From: Immundisolibacter sp049322795
GTDB taxonomy: Bacteria; Pseudomonadota; Gammaproteobacteria; Immundisolibacterales; Immundisolibacteraceae
Assembly (NCBI GenBank): GCA_049322795.1
Contig: JBMOQH010000007.1
Coordinates: 1 to 64,000 of the forward strand
Reading direction: 5' to 3'
DNA length: 64,000 bases
Both the position numbers and the translations under genes were made by a program. Of this stretch, positions 1 to 8,055 are shown piece by piece. How positions within the stretch are numbered: position 1 is the first letter of the stretch; every line of letters begins with the position of its first letter. The notes beneath the pieces are model-generated. The model was not told where the DNA came from. It was given only the letters and a program-made list of their open reading frames with translations, and made no database searches.

Positions 1-18
1 AGGGATATCGTCCCGGAT

Positions 19-1930
19 GTTATCCGGGGCATTCAGCCCCGGCCTCATTGAAGCGAGTAAAGCCGAGCACCGACTCCACCGCCACCTTGACGTTATCCGG
101 GGCATTCAGCCCCGGCCTCATTGAAGCGCGGCTGGTCACAGCGCCACGCCAGTGGACCAGGCCGGTTATCCGGGGCATTCAGCCCCGGCCTCATTGAAGC
201 CTTGACGACGACGGCGCGGTGGCCACCGTGGCGGTGCGTTATCCGGGGCATTCAGCCCCGGCCTCATTGAAGCGCTGCTCCGGCGGCTCTCCTGATCGTC
301 CCCGGTCTGGTTATCCGGGGCATTCAGCCCCGGCCTCATTGAAGCTGGCCCCAGTAGAGGGTGGAGCCGGCGCTTCGCCCGTTATCCGGGGCATTCAGCC
401 CCGGCCTCATTGAAGCGTGCGGATCGCGAAGCCCACGGCGTCCATCTGGTCCGTTATCCGGGGCATTCAGCCCCGGCCTCATTGAAGCAAGCTCCGCCAG
501 CATGTCCCTTTCCATAACGCTCACGTTATCCGGGGCATTCAGCCCCGGCCTCATTGAAGCTACCTGGGCGCGCCGTCGTCTGCGTGTCGGCAGCGGTTAT
601 CCGGGGCATTCAGCCCCGGCCTCATTGAAGCGCCGGGTGCGGCGATGAAGGGGTGCTCCGCCGCATCGTTATCCGGGGCATTCAGCCCCGGCCTCATTGA
701 AGCGGCATAGACTCGCGCGCTTGCTCGATTCCCACTTGGTTATCCGGGGCATTCAGCCCCGGCCTCATTGAAGCGGCGCCCTTGCCGAACACATCCACGT
801 CGGTCTTGTGTTATCCGGGGCATTCAGCCCCGGCCTCATTGAAGCCTGCCGGCGCATGCCGGGCGCGAGGGCCAGATGGAGTTATCCGGGGCATTCAGCC
901 CCGGCCTCATTGAAGCACGCCCACCGGCACCCTCGCCGCCGCATTGCCCGCGTTATCCGGGGCATTCAGCCCCGGCCTCATTGAAGCGCCGCACCAGTGG
1001 CAGCGGCCGGTGGGTTGCAGGCCCGTTATCCGGGGCATTCAGCCCCGGCCTCATTGAAGCCGCGTCAGCACCCACGCGGAAGTCGAACGGGCACAGGTTA
1101 TCCGGGGCATTCAGCCCCGGCCTCATTGAAGCTCTACCAAAACCCCGAGGGATTCCTCCATGACTTCGTTATCCGGGGCATTCAGCCCCGGCCTCATTGA
1201 AGCCTCACCTGCATGGTGCGATCTGGTTCCCAGACCGCTGGTTATCCGGGGCATTCAGCCCCGGCCTCATTGAAGCTTCGGCGTGCGGCGCGCGCTGGCG
1301 ACTCAGCCGGCAGGTTATCCGGGGCATTCAGCCCCGGCCTCATTGAAGCGCCACCGACGCGCCGGACGCCACCAGCGTGACGATGTTATCCGGGGCATTC
1401 AGCCCCGGCCTCATTGAAGCTGTAAAACCGCCGCGAGGCCACGAAACCCGCATACTGGGTTATCCGGGGCATTCAGCCCCGGCCTCATTGAAGCGCCATC
1501 ACAACAGCCCCATTTGCCCGTCGCAGGATGCCTGTTATCCGGGGCATTCAGCCCCGGCCTCATTGAAGCGCCGGTACGACGTGTTGGCGAGCGTAGGGGA
1601 TGCCGCGGTTATCCGGGGCATTCAGCCCCGGCCTCATTGAAGCGGTCGCAGCAGGAACAGCAGCGCGCGGCGCATCCGGGGTTATCCGGGGCATTCAGCC
1701 CCGGCCTCATTGAAGCTCGATGTCGATGTGGGCCAGCAGGCCGGCGGCAATGTTATCCGGGGCATTCAGCCCCGGCCTCATTGAAGCAATGTAGGCTTCC
1801 AGCGTCTCCGGGAGCTCCCGCACGTTATCCGGGGCATTCAGCCCCGGCCTCATTGAAGCCCGGTCGGCGTGAAGGAAGCGCCCAGGTTCCCCACGTTATC
1901 CGGGGCATTCAGCCCCGGCCTCATTGAAGA
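19..1930 (+). CRISPR. CRISPR array, 27 repeats of 36 bp (distal end)
   Basis: Twenty-seven copies of a 36-bp repeat alternate with 26 complete unique spacers of 35-39 bp; a partial spacer fills bases 1-18, so the array continues to the left. The repeat reads GTTAT, stem arm CCGGGGC, loop ATTCA, stem arm GCCCCGG, CCTC, then ATTGAAGC. The last eight bases fit the 8-nt 5' crRNA handle left by Cas6-type cutting in class 1 systems. All repeats look identical except the last (1895-1930), which ends in A instead of C. A decayed repeat marks the leader-distal end, so leader and cas genes should lie beyond the left edge. The subtype cannot be fixed from the array; type I-G or III are possible. Apparent reading frames through the array are artefacts of the repeat. 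Confidence 0.98.
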
Positions 1931-1994
1931 TCACTCCCGCTGTGAGCCATGGCTCGGCGGCGCAGCACCTTCGACTGGGACCCCACCTCAACCC

Positions 1995-2726
1995 TCAAAA
2001 CTCATATTCCAGCTTTCCACGCGCGGAGATGGCGGGGCTTTTGGCGTCGAGGCCGGCGGCGATGCCGGCTTCCCAGTGAATCCGGCGGCCGGTGCCGATG
2101 CGCTCGGTGCCCAGCAGGGCCGGGCCCAGGGCGCGGAGTTTCTCGGCGGCAAAGAATTCGAGGGCCGGTTCCAGGCGCGGCGAGTAGCGGTAGCGGCCCT
2201 GAAGCGAAAGCCGGGTTTCCGGCTCGTCGCGCACGTCGGCGCCCCACTCGTAGCCGAGGCCCGCGTTCAATGTGCCGACAAAGCGCCGCCACTGGCGCTC
2301 GCCGATCAGCACCAGTGCGCCGGATTGGCTGTCCGCGTGGTGCGAGCGCTCGAACTCGCCCAGAACCGCCCAATCGGCCGCGTACTCGCCCTGCTCGGTG
2401 AGCTGCCACAGGGCCTCGACCTCGTAGCCTTCAAGGCGCGTGCCGTGGCCGTGGCGGTTTTCGCCGATCACGTACGCCTCGGCGAACAGCCGGTCGGTCA
2501 GCGCTTGTCCGTAGCCCAGGCGCCAGGTTTGCCCTTCGACCGCCCCGCCGTCGCCGGCATGCGTCAGGCGCAGCTCGATCGACCGTTCGAGCGGCTGCAC
2601 GTAGGGGTGGTACAGGCTGTCGATGTGGCTGCCGTCGGCGCATGCGCCGGACGCGGCGAGGGCCATAACGACGCCAGCAAGCCAGCGGTGCCGGAATGGG
2701 TCATCAGTCACGGCCGGGGTCTCCAT
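1995..2726 (-). CDS. putative outer-membrane beta-barrel protein
   Basis: A 243-residue protein with an N-terminal hydrophobic stretch ending in ACA (about residues 15-30), read as a signal peptide. The rest alternates polar and hydrophobic residues with many aromatic and charged positions, and it ends in the tripeptide YEF. A terminal aromatic residue is the usual signature of an outer-membrane barrel recognised by the Bam machinery. It is the last gene of the QseBC-like/cupredoxin/FTR1 block; its ATG lies 23 bp inside the permease gene, so translation is probably coupled. The exact family is not recognised. Context suggests a role in metal handling at the outer membrane, but that is inference. 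The gene ends 65 bp from the CRISPR array. Confidence 0.7.
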   Translation of the reverse strand: METPAVTDDPFRHRWLAGVVMALAASGACADGSHIDSLYHPYVQPLERSIELRLTHAGDGGAVEGQTWRLGYGQALTDRLFAEAYVIGENRHGHGTRLEGYEVEALWQLTEQGEYAADWAVLGEFERSHHADSQSGALVLIGERQWRRFVGTLNAGLGYEWGADVRDEPETRLSLQGRYRYSPRLEPALEFFAAEKLRALGPALLGTERIGTGRRIHWEAGIAAGLDAKSPAISARGKLEYEF

Positions 2727-3501
2727 GGGCGTGGGCGGTGGCAGGTCGGCGCGCGGCGACGGCGGCGACGATGAGCGCCAAGGCGAGGCTGGCCGTGGCG
2801 AAGCCGACCTGCCACGGTCCGGGTGTCGCCTCGTAGCCCAGCAGCGCGTACAGCAGCTGCCCGACGATGCTGGCTTCCGGGATCAGGGCGGAGCTGTCCC
2901 ACAGCGGCGCGCGCGCCGGCAGCCAGTCGGCCTGGGTAAGCAGCGCGCTTGCCTGCGACCACATGCCTGCACCGCCGAGCGCCAGCAGCAGCAGCGCGAC
3001 CCGCCGCGGCAGGCTGCGCAGCAGGTAATACAGCAGCACGCCGGCGCTGAAGCCGACGCCGGTGCCGAGCGTGGCGCCCAGCAGCAGGTCGGTGACGCCC
3101 TGCGATCGCCCGTAAAAGGCGGTCAGGTACAGCACGATTTCGGATCCCTCGCGGGTGACGGCGCTGGCGGTGGCCGCGGCGGCCAGCCAGGCGAACGCGC
3201 CCGACGGGCGGCGGCCGGGGCGTGCCAGCAGACCGATGACGCCCAGCAGCAGCACGTAGACGAGCACTTGCAGGGTGGCGTTGACGACCTCGTAACCGAC
3301 GCCGCCGAACCACCCCGAGACGGCACTCAGCGACAGCGCGTAGGCGGTGGCGCCGGCAAGGCCGGCCAGCGCCGCCAGCGGCAGCCAGCGCCCGCGGGCG
3401 CCGAGGTGCGCGCCGGCGGCCAGCAGGATGCCGACCAGCAGCGCGAATTCCAGCACCTCGCGCAGCACCACCAGCACGGCTTCGAACAGCGGCGTGTTCA
3501 T
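2704..3501 (-). CDS. FTR1-family high-affinity iron permease
   Basis: A 265-residue integral membrane protein with about seven hydrophobic segments. Two RExxE motifs are visible: REVLE at residues 14-18 and REGSE at 117-121. These are the iron-binding signature of the FTR1/EfeU permease family, which moves ferric iron across the inner membrane, usually together with a periplasmic oxidase or cupredoxin. The start ATG overlaps the stop of the cupredoxin gene in an ATGA arrangement, and the barrel gene begins inside its 3' end. The first motif has V where REGLE is commoner. No EfeB-type peroxidase is nearby, so this is a reduced, cupredoxin-type version of the system. Confidence 0.93.
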   Translation of the reverse strand: MNTPLFEAVLVVLREVLEFALLVGILLAAGAHLGARGRWLPLAALAGLAGATAYALSLSAVSGWFGGVGYEVVNATLQVLVYVLLLGVIGLLARPGRRPSGAFAWLAAAATASAVTREGSEIVLYLTAFYGRSQGVTDLLLGATLGTGVGFSAGVLLYYLLRSLPRRVALLLLALGGAGMWSQASALLTQADWLPARAPLWDSSALIPEASIVGQLLYALLGYEATPGPWQVGFATASLALALIVAAVAARRPATAHAHGDPGRD

Positions 3502-3863
3502 CGCACGAGCAAGCGGCCCTGGGCCGTCTTGGGGCTGAATTCGCCAAAGAACGGGTAGTCGCCGGGCGCCAGCGGGCCGACGAAGATGACGGCCGTCTGC
3601 CCGCCGAGGATCACCTTTTCCCGATTCAGCTCCCAGCTCTCGAACTCCTCCGGCGTCGGGTCCAGGTTTCGCACCACCAGACGCACCTTGGTGTTGGCCG
3701 GAATGGTGATTTCCGCCGGCTCGAACAGGTGGTTGCGGATGCGCAGCTCGAACTGCGGAACCTCCGCCCGGGCCGGCGCCGCCCACTGGCCGGCCAGCAG
3801 GCCGACCAGCAGTCCGGCCAGCAGCCGTGCCGTGCGCCGCGTGCGGACGAATCGGCCGCTCAT
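3498..3863 (-). CDS. periplasmic cupredoxin-domain protein of an FTR1 operon
   Basis: A 121-residue protein with a signal peptide (about residues 1-30, basic start, leucine-rich core, ending PARA) followed by one cupredoxin-like beta-sandwich. The motif YPFFGEFSP near the C-terminus matches the cupredoxin proteins encoded beside FTR1 permeases. The classical blue-copper cysteine is absent from the mature part, which instead carries acidic residues (PEEFESWE). Metal binding, if any, is therefore not type-1 copper. The likely role is to deliver or oxidise iron for the permease whose start overlaps this stop by 4 bp. The start overlaps the histidine kinase stop by 4 bp, so the whole block appears translationally coupled. 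Confidence 0.88.
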   Translation of the reverse strand: MSGRFVRTRRTARLLAGLLVGLLAGQWAAPARAEVPQFELRIRNHLFEPAEITIPANTKVRLVVRNLDPTPEEFESWELNREKVILGGQTAVIFVGPLAPGDYPFFGEFSPKTAQGRLLVR

Positions 3864-5179
3864 GGCCTCGCCGTCGCCGGGAAGAGCACGCGCACGGTAA
3901 GACCGCTGGCGAAGGGCGAATCGTCGAACGACACCTGCGCGCCGTGCAGGTCCGCCACCAGGCGCACGATGGACAGGCCCAGCCCGCTCCCGGCGGGGTG
4001 CAGGTGCCGGCTGCCGGCGTGGCGGTAGAAGCGATCGAACGCCCGCTCGCGCTCGGTCGCCGGCAGGCCGGGGCCGGAGTCGCTGACCTCGAGCCGCACG
4101 CGGCCGTCCGGCTGCAGGGCGGTGCTCACGCGGATGTGCCCGCCGGCCGGCGTGTAGCGGTTGGCGTTGGCGAGCAGGTTCTGCAGCAGGGTGGTCAGGG
4201 CGAAGCGGTCGCCGAGCAGGGGCCGGCGTTCGCCGTGCAGCTGGATGTCCTGCTGCCTGGCCTCGAACTGGGCGTAACTGCCGGCGATCACCTCGCCGGC
4301 CAGGGCGGTCAGGTCGAGCGGCTCCCGCTGCGCCCGGTACTGCTCCGGCGACATGCGGTACAGCAGCAGAATCTGCGCGATGAGGTGCTCCAGACGCGCG
4401 GTGTCGGCGTTCAGGCGGGTCAGCAGCGGGTCGTCCGCGGGCAGGCGTCCGGCGAGGTTGTGCAGGTTCACCTTGAGCGCGGCGATCGGCGTGCGCAGCT
4501 CGTGCGCGGCGTCGGCGGTGAGGCGCCGCTCGCGCGCCAGCGACAGCGCCAGCCGCTGCAGCAGGCCATTGACGGCGCCGATGATCACCGCCAGTTCGGA
4601 CGACGCGTCGGTAGCGTCGAGCGGCGCGAGGTCGTCCGCCGCCTTGGTGGACAGGGCACCGGCCAGCCGGTCGAGCCGGCGCAGGCCGTGGCCGACGATG
4701 AGCCAGATCAGCAGCGCCGTCACCGGCAGCACCGCCAGCACCGCCAGCAGCGACTCGCGCGCCACGCTGTCGGCCAGCAGATACCGCGCGTCGGCGCGTT
4801 CGGCCACCATCACCCAGTGCCCGGCGGCCGGCTCGCGGCGCACCAGCACGCGCCAGCGGTGGCCGGCAAAGTTCGTGAAGCGGAAGCCGGCCTCGAAGGG
4901 CGCCATCGGCGTCGACGGCGTGTCGGCCGAATGCCACAGCAGGCGCTGGTCGCTGTCCCACATCTGGAACGCCGTGTCGCCCGTGGACGGCGCCGCATGC
5001 GTGGGCGCGGCCGACGCGAGCAGGCCGGACAGCAGCACGGCGTCGTCAGTGAGCTGCGCGTCGAACAGCGCGTCCGCCGCCTGCACCCCGGCGCGGTAGC
5101 CGTACAGCGCGGCGACGAAGCTGGTGAGCACGATGGCCGACAGCACCGCCAGCAGCAGGTAGGAGCGGATCGAACTCAC
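3860..5179 (-). CDS. QseC-like sensor histidine kinase
   Basis: A 439-residue membrane sensor kinase. Membrane segments lie at about residues 7-27 and 143-163. Between them is a periplasmic domain with the pattern of the 2CSK_N domain of QseC-type kinases (FQMWD at 71-75, then a GHRWRVL segment). A short HAMP-like linker leads to the phosphoacceptor box AAHELRTPIAAL (His226) and a C-terminal ATPase with N, G1 and G2 boxes (NLLANANRY, DSGPGLP, GSGLGLSI). It should phosphorylate the regulator encoded just upstream, whose stop overlaps this ATG by 4 bp. No ExxE ferric-iron motif like that of PmrB is evident in the periplasmic part. Co-transcription with an iron permease suggests metal sensing. 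Confidence 0.93.
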   Translation of the reverse strand: MSSIRSYLLLAVLSAIVLTSFVAALYGYRAGVQAADALFDAQLTDDAVLLSGLLASAAPTHAAPSTGDTAFQMWDSDQRLLWHSADTPSTPMAPFEAGFRFTNFAGHRWRVLVRREPAAGHWVMVAERADARYLLADSVARESLLAVLAVLPVTALLIWLIVGHGLRRLDRLAGALSTKAADDLAPLDATDASSELAVIIGAVNGLLQRLALSLARERRLTADAAHELRTPIAALKVNLHNLAGRLPADDPLLTRLNADTARLEHLIAQILLLYRMSPEQYRAQREPLDLTALAGEVIAGSYAQFEARQQDIQLHGERRPLLGDRFALTTLLQNLLANANRYTPAGGHIRVSTALQPDGRVRLEVSDSGPGLPATERERAFDRFYRHAGSRHLHPAGSGLGLSIVRLVADLHGAQVSFDDSPFASGLTVRVLFPATARP

Positions 5180-5835
5180 GCCGCGCGCAGGCGGTAGCCG
5201 ACGCCGCGCACGGTGAGGATGCGGTCCGGCCCGAGCTTGCGGCGCAGGTGGTGCACGTGCACCTCGAGCGCGTTGCTGGCCACCTCCTCGCCCCAGGCGT
5301 ACAGCTTGCTTTCGAGCGCCTCGCGCGTCAGCACGCGGCCCGGGTGCTCGGCCAGTGCCTTCAGCAGCATGTACTCGCGGCGCGACAGGTCGACCGGCAC
5401 GCCGGCGCGGTGCACCTGCATGCTGGCGGTGTCGAGTTGCAGGTCGCCGATGTGCGTGAGGCTGCTCGTGGTGTCGCCCAGACGCCGGCCGAGCGCCCGG
5501 ATGCGGGCCTCGAGCTCAGCCATCTCGAACGGCTTTGGCAGGTAGTCGTCGGCGCCCAGATCGAGCCCGGTCACCTTGTCGGTCAGGGTGTCGCGGGCGG
5601 TCAGCAGCAGCACCGGCTGGCGGTTGCCCTGCGCGCGCAGGCGGCGCAGCACGTCCAGGCCGTCCATGTCCGGCAGGCCCAGGTCCAGCACCAGCAGGTC
5701 GGGCGGGTCATCCACCGCCGCTCGCAGCGCCTGCGCGCCGTGGGAGACGTGATTGACCGCAAAACCCTGCTCGCGCAGCGCCTGCGTCAGCGCGGCGGCG
5801 AGGGGGGCATCGTCTTCGACCAGCAGCAGGCGCAC
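5176..5835 (-). CDS. QseB/PmrA-like OmpR-family response regulator
   Basis: A 219-residue regulator. The receiver domain (1-115) has the acidic pair ED(D) at 7-9, phosphoacceptor Asp51 in LVLDLGLPD, and KPF near 101. The C-terminal winged helix (about 125-219) contains LSRREYMLL and VRGVGYRL, both typical of the OmpR family. A GTG start at 5835 is chosen because it begins VRLLLVEDD exactly at the first receiver strand and has GGAG eight bases upstream; the frame is open further upstream but that part looks non-coding. It is the first gene of a five-gene overlapping block. The best candidate targets in the window are the two CTTAA-N6-CTTAA boxes at 10293-10355. Confidence 0.93.
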   Translation of the reverse strand: MRLLLVEDDAPLAAALTQALREQGFAVNHVSHGAQALRAAVDDPPDLLVLDLGLPDMDGLDVLRRLRAQGNRQPVLLLTARDTLTDKVTGLDLGADDYLPKPFEMAELEARIRALGRRLGDTTSSLTHIGDLQLDTASMQVHRAGVPVDLSRREYMLLKALAEHPGRVLTREALESKLYAWGEEVASNALEVHVHHLRRKLGPDRILTVRGVGYRLRAA

Positions 5836-5957
5836 CCGGTGTGCTCCGAAATGGGGAACGGCCGAACCGCTCCGGGCGGGGACAGTGGGCGTGCGCCGGG
5901 CCGGGGCAAGGTGCGCCGGCGGTTGCCTCAACCCCGGCGCCCCGATCGGGCGCCCGC

Positions 5958-6611
5958 CTATTTTGCCTTGGCGAGCAGGGCGGCGATTTCCTGCCGACGG
6001 CCGCGGTCGGCCAGCTCGCGGCCGGGGCGTGGCGGCGCCGCCTGCGCCCGGGTCAGGTACTGCACGGCCTCGGCCGTATGCCCCTGCTCCAACTGGAACT
6101 CACCATAAAAGTAATTGGCGTCGATGCCGGTCGGGTTGATCTCGAGCGCCTTGCGCAGCAGCTGTTCGGCTTTCTCGTCGCTGCCGAAGCCCACGGGCCA
6201 GCCCGGCACCTTGAAGTACAGCGTGCCGAGACTGGTGTACGCCGAGCCGTCGAGCGCCGCGGGGTCGATCTCGATGGCGTGTTCCAGATCGCGCCGGGCG
6301 GCCTTGGCGATGCCGAGCGCCCCCAGGCCGCCACGGGCGCCGGCCAGCGTGGAGCGGATGATGCCGGACCAGATCCACGGCTCCGCGCGCTGCGGGTATT
6401 GCCGGGTGAGCGCCTCGGCATCCTGCGTCAGCACGTCGAGCGCCGCCTCGCGCGGCTTGTCGCGCAGCTCGTAATTGGCCACCGCCCAGCGCTGTTGCAG
6501 CTCGGCGATGGCGGCCGTCACCTCGTCGGCGCGGGCGCTGGCAAGACCCAGCAGCAGCCAGGCGGCGGCCAGCGGGCGCAGGATGGTTGCTCGGAACATG
6601 GCAAGCCTCAC
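5958..6611 (-). CDS. exported TPR-repeat protein
   Basis: A 217-residue protein with a signal peptide (hydrophobic AAAWLLLGLA, ending SARA at about 28) and a helical body with tetratricopeptide-like repeats. Examples are the segments around YTSLGTLYFK and NYFYGEFQLEQG, each with the small and aromatic spacing of TPRs. It probably acts as a periplasmic scaffold. The GTG at 6611 overlaps the SDR stop in a GTGA arrangement; an ATG at 6599 would also retain the signal peptide. It is the last gene of the hemolysin-family operon, and a 122-bp gap separates it from the QseB-like gene. No enzymatic motif was seen. Confidence 0.8.
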   Translation of the reverse strand: MRLAMFRATILRPLAAAWLLLGLASARADEVTAAIAELQQRWAVANYELRDKPREAALDVLTQDAEALTRQYPQRAEPWIWSGIIRSTLAGARGGLGALGIAKAARRDLEHAIEIDPAALDGSAYTSLGTLYFKVPGWPVGFGSDEKAEQLLRKALEINPTGIDANYFYGEFQLEQGHTAEAVQYLTRAQAAPPRPGRELADRGRRQEIAALLAKAK

Positions 6612-7402
6612 GTGTCAGGCGGAAAAAAGCGCCGGATCACCGGCAACTGGCGCCGGATGGCGCGGTCGATCAGCCCCGGCAGCAGGGCGTTCAGGCGGGC
6701 GAACACCCGCTCCGGGCCACCGATGGCCCGATAGGGGCGCTCGTCGCGCAACTGGCGCAGCAGCGCCCGGGCCACCACGTCGGGCGCGTCGGTGGTGCTG
6801 CCGAGCGCCGCGTTCATCGCCACCACGCGCTCGTCGTTGATGGGCGTGGCGGTGGCGCGCGGCGCCAGGTACAGCACGCCGACCGTGCCGTCGGACAGTT
6901 CCCGCCGCAGCGCCTCGCTGAACCCGCGCAGCCCGAACTTGCTGGCCGCGTAGGCGGTGAAGCCGGGGTAACCGATGCTGCCGAAGGCCGAGCCGACGTT
7001 GACGACCAGCCCGCGCGGCGCGCGGCGCAGCGCCGGCAGCAGCGCCTGCGTCAGCAGCATGGGCGCGACGAGGTTGGTGGTGATCTGGTCCTCGATTGCT
7101 GGCGGGAGCTGCGTGTCGAAGGGGCCGAATGTGCTGATGCCGGCGTTGTTGACGAGGATGTCGATGCCGCCCGGCAGGGCCGCAGTGGCCTGCTGCACGG
7201 CGGCGCGGCCCTCGGCGGTCGCCACGTCGGCCACCACCGGCAGGTGCTGCCCGCCAAGGCGGGTCGCCAGCGCGTCGAGCGCGCCCGCACGGCGGCCGAC
7301 CAGCAGCAGGCGCACGCCCGCTGCCGCGAGTGCCTGCGCCATGGCCGCGCCGATGCCGCCGCTGGCACCGGTCAGCACGGCCGTCTTGCCATCGAGCTGC
7401 AT
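6608..7402 (-). CDS. short-chain dehydrogenase/reductase
   Basis: A 264-residue classical SDR. The nucleotide-binding motif TGASGGIG is at residues 11-18, NNAG follows strand 4, and the catalytic tyrosine and lysine sit in YAASK, preceded by the conserved serine in NVGSAFGS. An extra C-terminal tail (about residues 230-264, rich in Arg and Leu) resembles the acyl- or sterol-type SDRs that sit at membranes. It likely reduces a ketone or aldehyde, or oxidises an alcohol, in the pathway encoded by the overlapping ligase and oxidase genes. Its ATG overlaps the upstream oxidase stop by one base (TGATG-like junction). The substrate is unknown. Confidence 0.9.
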   Translation of the reverse strand: MQLDGKTAVLTGASGGIGAAMAQALAAAGVRLLLVGRRAGALDALATRLGGQHLPVVADVATAEGRAAVQQATAALPGGIDILVNNAGISTFGPFDTQLPPAIEDQITTNLVAPMLLTQALLPALRRAPRGLVVNVGSAFGSIGYPGFTAYAASKFGLRGFSEALRRELSDGTVGVLYLAPRATATPINDERVVAMNAALGSTTDAPDVVARALLRQLRDERPYRAIGGPERVFARLNALLPGLIDRAIRRQLPVIRRFFPPDT

Positions 7403-8055
7403 CACGCCACCTCGTCCAGGCTGCGAAAAATGTCGCCGTACAGCCGGTAGAACATGCGCGCCGCGTGCACGATGACGGCCTGCGCGGCGGGCTCGGTGAT
7501 GCGGTCCATCAGCCCTGCGAACAGGCCGACGTGCTCCTGATCCAGCGCGCCGTGCGAGCGCAGGTAGCTGAAGGCGGCATCCGGCAGGCCAAGCGCCGCC
7601 TGGATGCCGGCGGCGGCGCTGCTGGCGATCGCCACGCTGGTGCCTTCGAGTACCTGCACCATGCCGAAGAAGCCGAGCGGGTTCACCCGCTGCACGGTGT
7701 CGTAGGCGTAGGCCACCATCAGCTCGGTGGCCGGTGCCGGGGTAGTGCGGCGCGCCGCGGTGCGGTCCACGCCACAGGCTTCGAGGTCGTCCAGCACCCA
7801 TTCCTCGTGGCCGGCTTCCTCGGCGATGTACTCGACCACCGCCGTGCGCAGCCAGGCGCTGTCGTCCGGCAGGCGGGCGCCGACGGCCATCAGCAGCGGC
7901 ACGGTGTGTTTGACGTGGTGGTAAGCCTGCGTGAGGAAGGCGGTGTAGTCGGCCAGGCGCACCTCGCCGCGCGGCGCGCGCTGCAGGATGGGCGCCGCCA
8001 GCAGCCCGGCGCGGGCGTCCGCGGTGGCGGTTTGCAGCTGTTGGTAAAAACTCAT
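7402..8055 (-). CDS. heme-oxygenase-like / TenA-like iron-containing oxidase
   Basis: A 217-residue all-helical protein of the TenA/heme-oxygenase-like fold, annotated in relatives as iron-containing redox enzyme. Candidate diiron ligands are spaced as in heme-oxygenase-like diiron oxidases such as UndA and BesC: Glu80-x2-His83 in EEAGHEEW, Glu138 in VLEGTS, Asp172 and His175 in LDQEHV, Asp184 in GLMD. Such enzymes use oxygen to fragment or hydroxylate acyl or amino-acid substrates. It lies between the AMP-forming ligase (ATGA overlap upstream) and the SDR, which argues that it acts on the same substrate line. The family assignment is strong; the reaction is inference. Confidence 0.85.
   Translation of the reverse strand: MSFYQQLQTATADARAGLLAAPILQRAPRGEVRLADYTAFLTQAYHHVKHTVPLLMAVGARLPDDSAWLRTAVVEYIAEEAGHEEWVLDDLEACGVDRTAARRTTPAPATELMVAYAYDTVQRVNPLGFFGMVQVLEGTSVAIASSAAAGIQAALGLPDAAFSYLRSHGALDQEHVGLFAGLMDRITEPAAQAVIVHAARMFYRLYGDIFRSLDEVA

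Noticed and set aside
219..1927. Several open reading frames with PGHSAPASL and SGAFSPGLIEA repeats in the CRISPR array
   Set aside because: They are translations of the 36-bp CRISPR repeat in three frames; each repeat plus spacer keeps the frames open by chance.
2623..5197. Long plus-strand frames opposite the two-component and permease genes
   Set aside because: They are antisense shadows in GC-rich DNA; the minus-strand frames carry full family motifs and overlapping start/stop junctions.
5836..5957. QseB-type box in front of the regulator operon itself
   Set aside because: No TTAAG-like half-sites occur in the 122-bp gap, so autoregulation through a local box is not supported.
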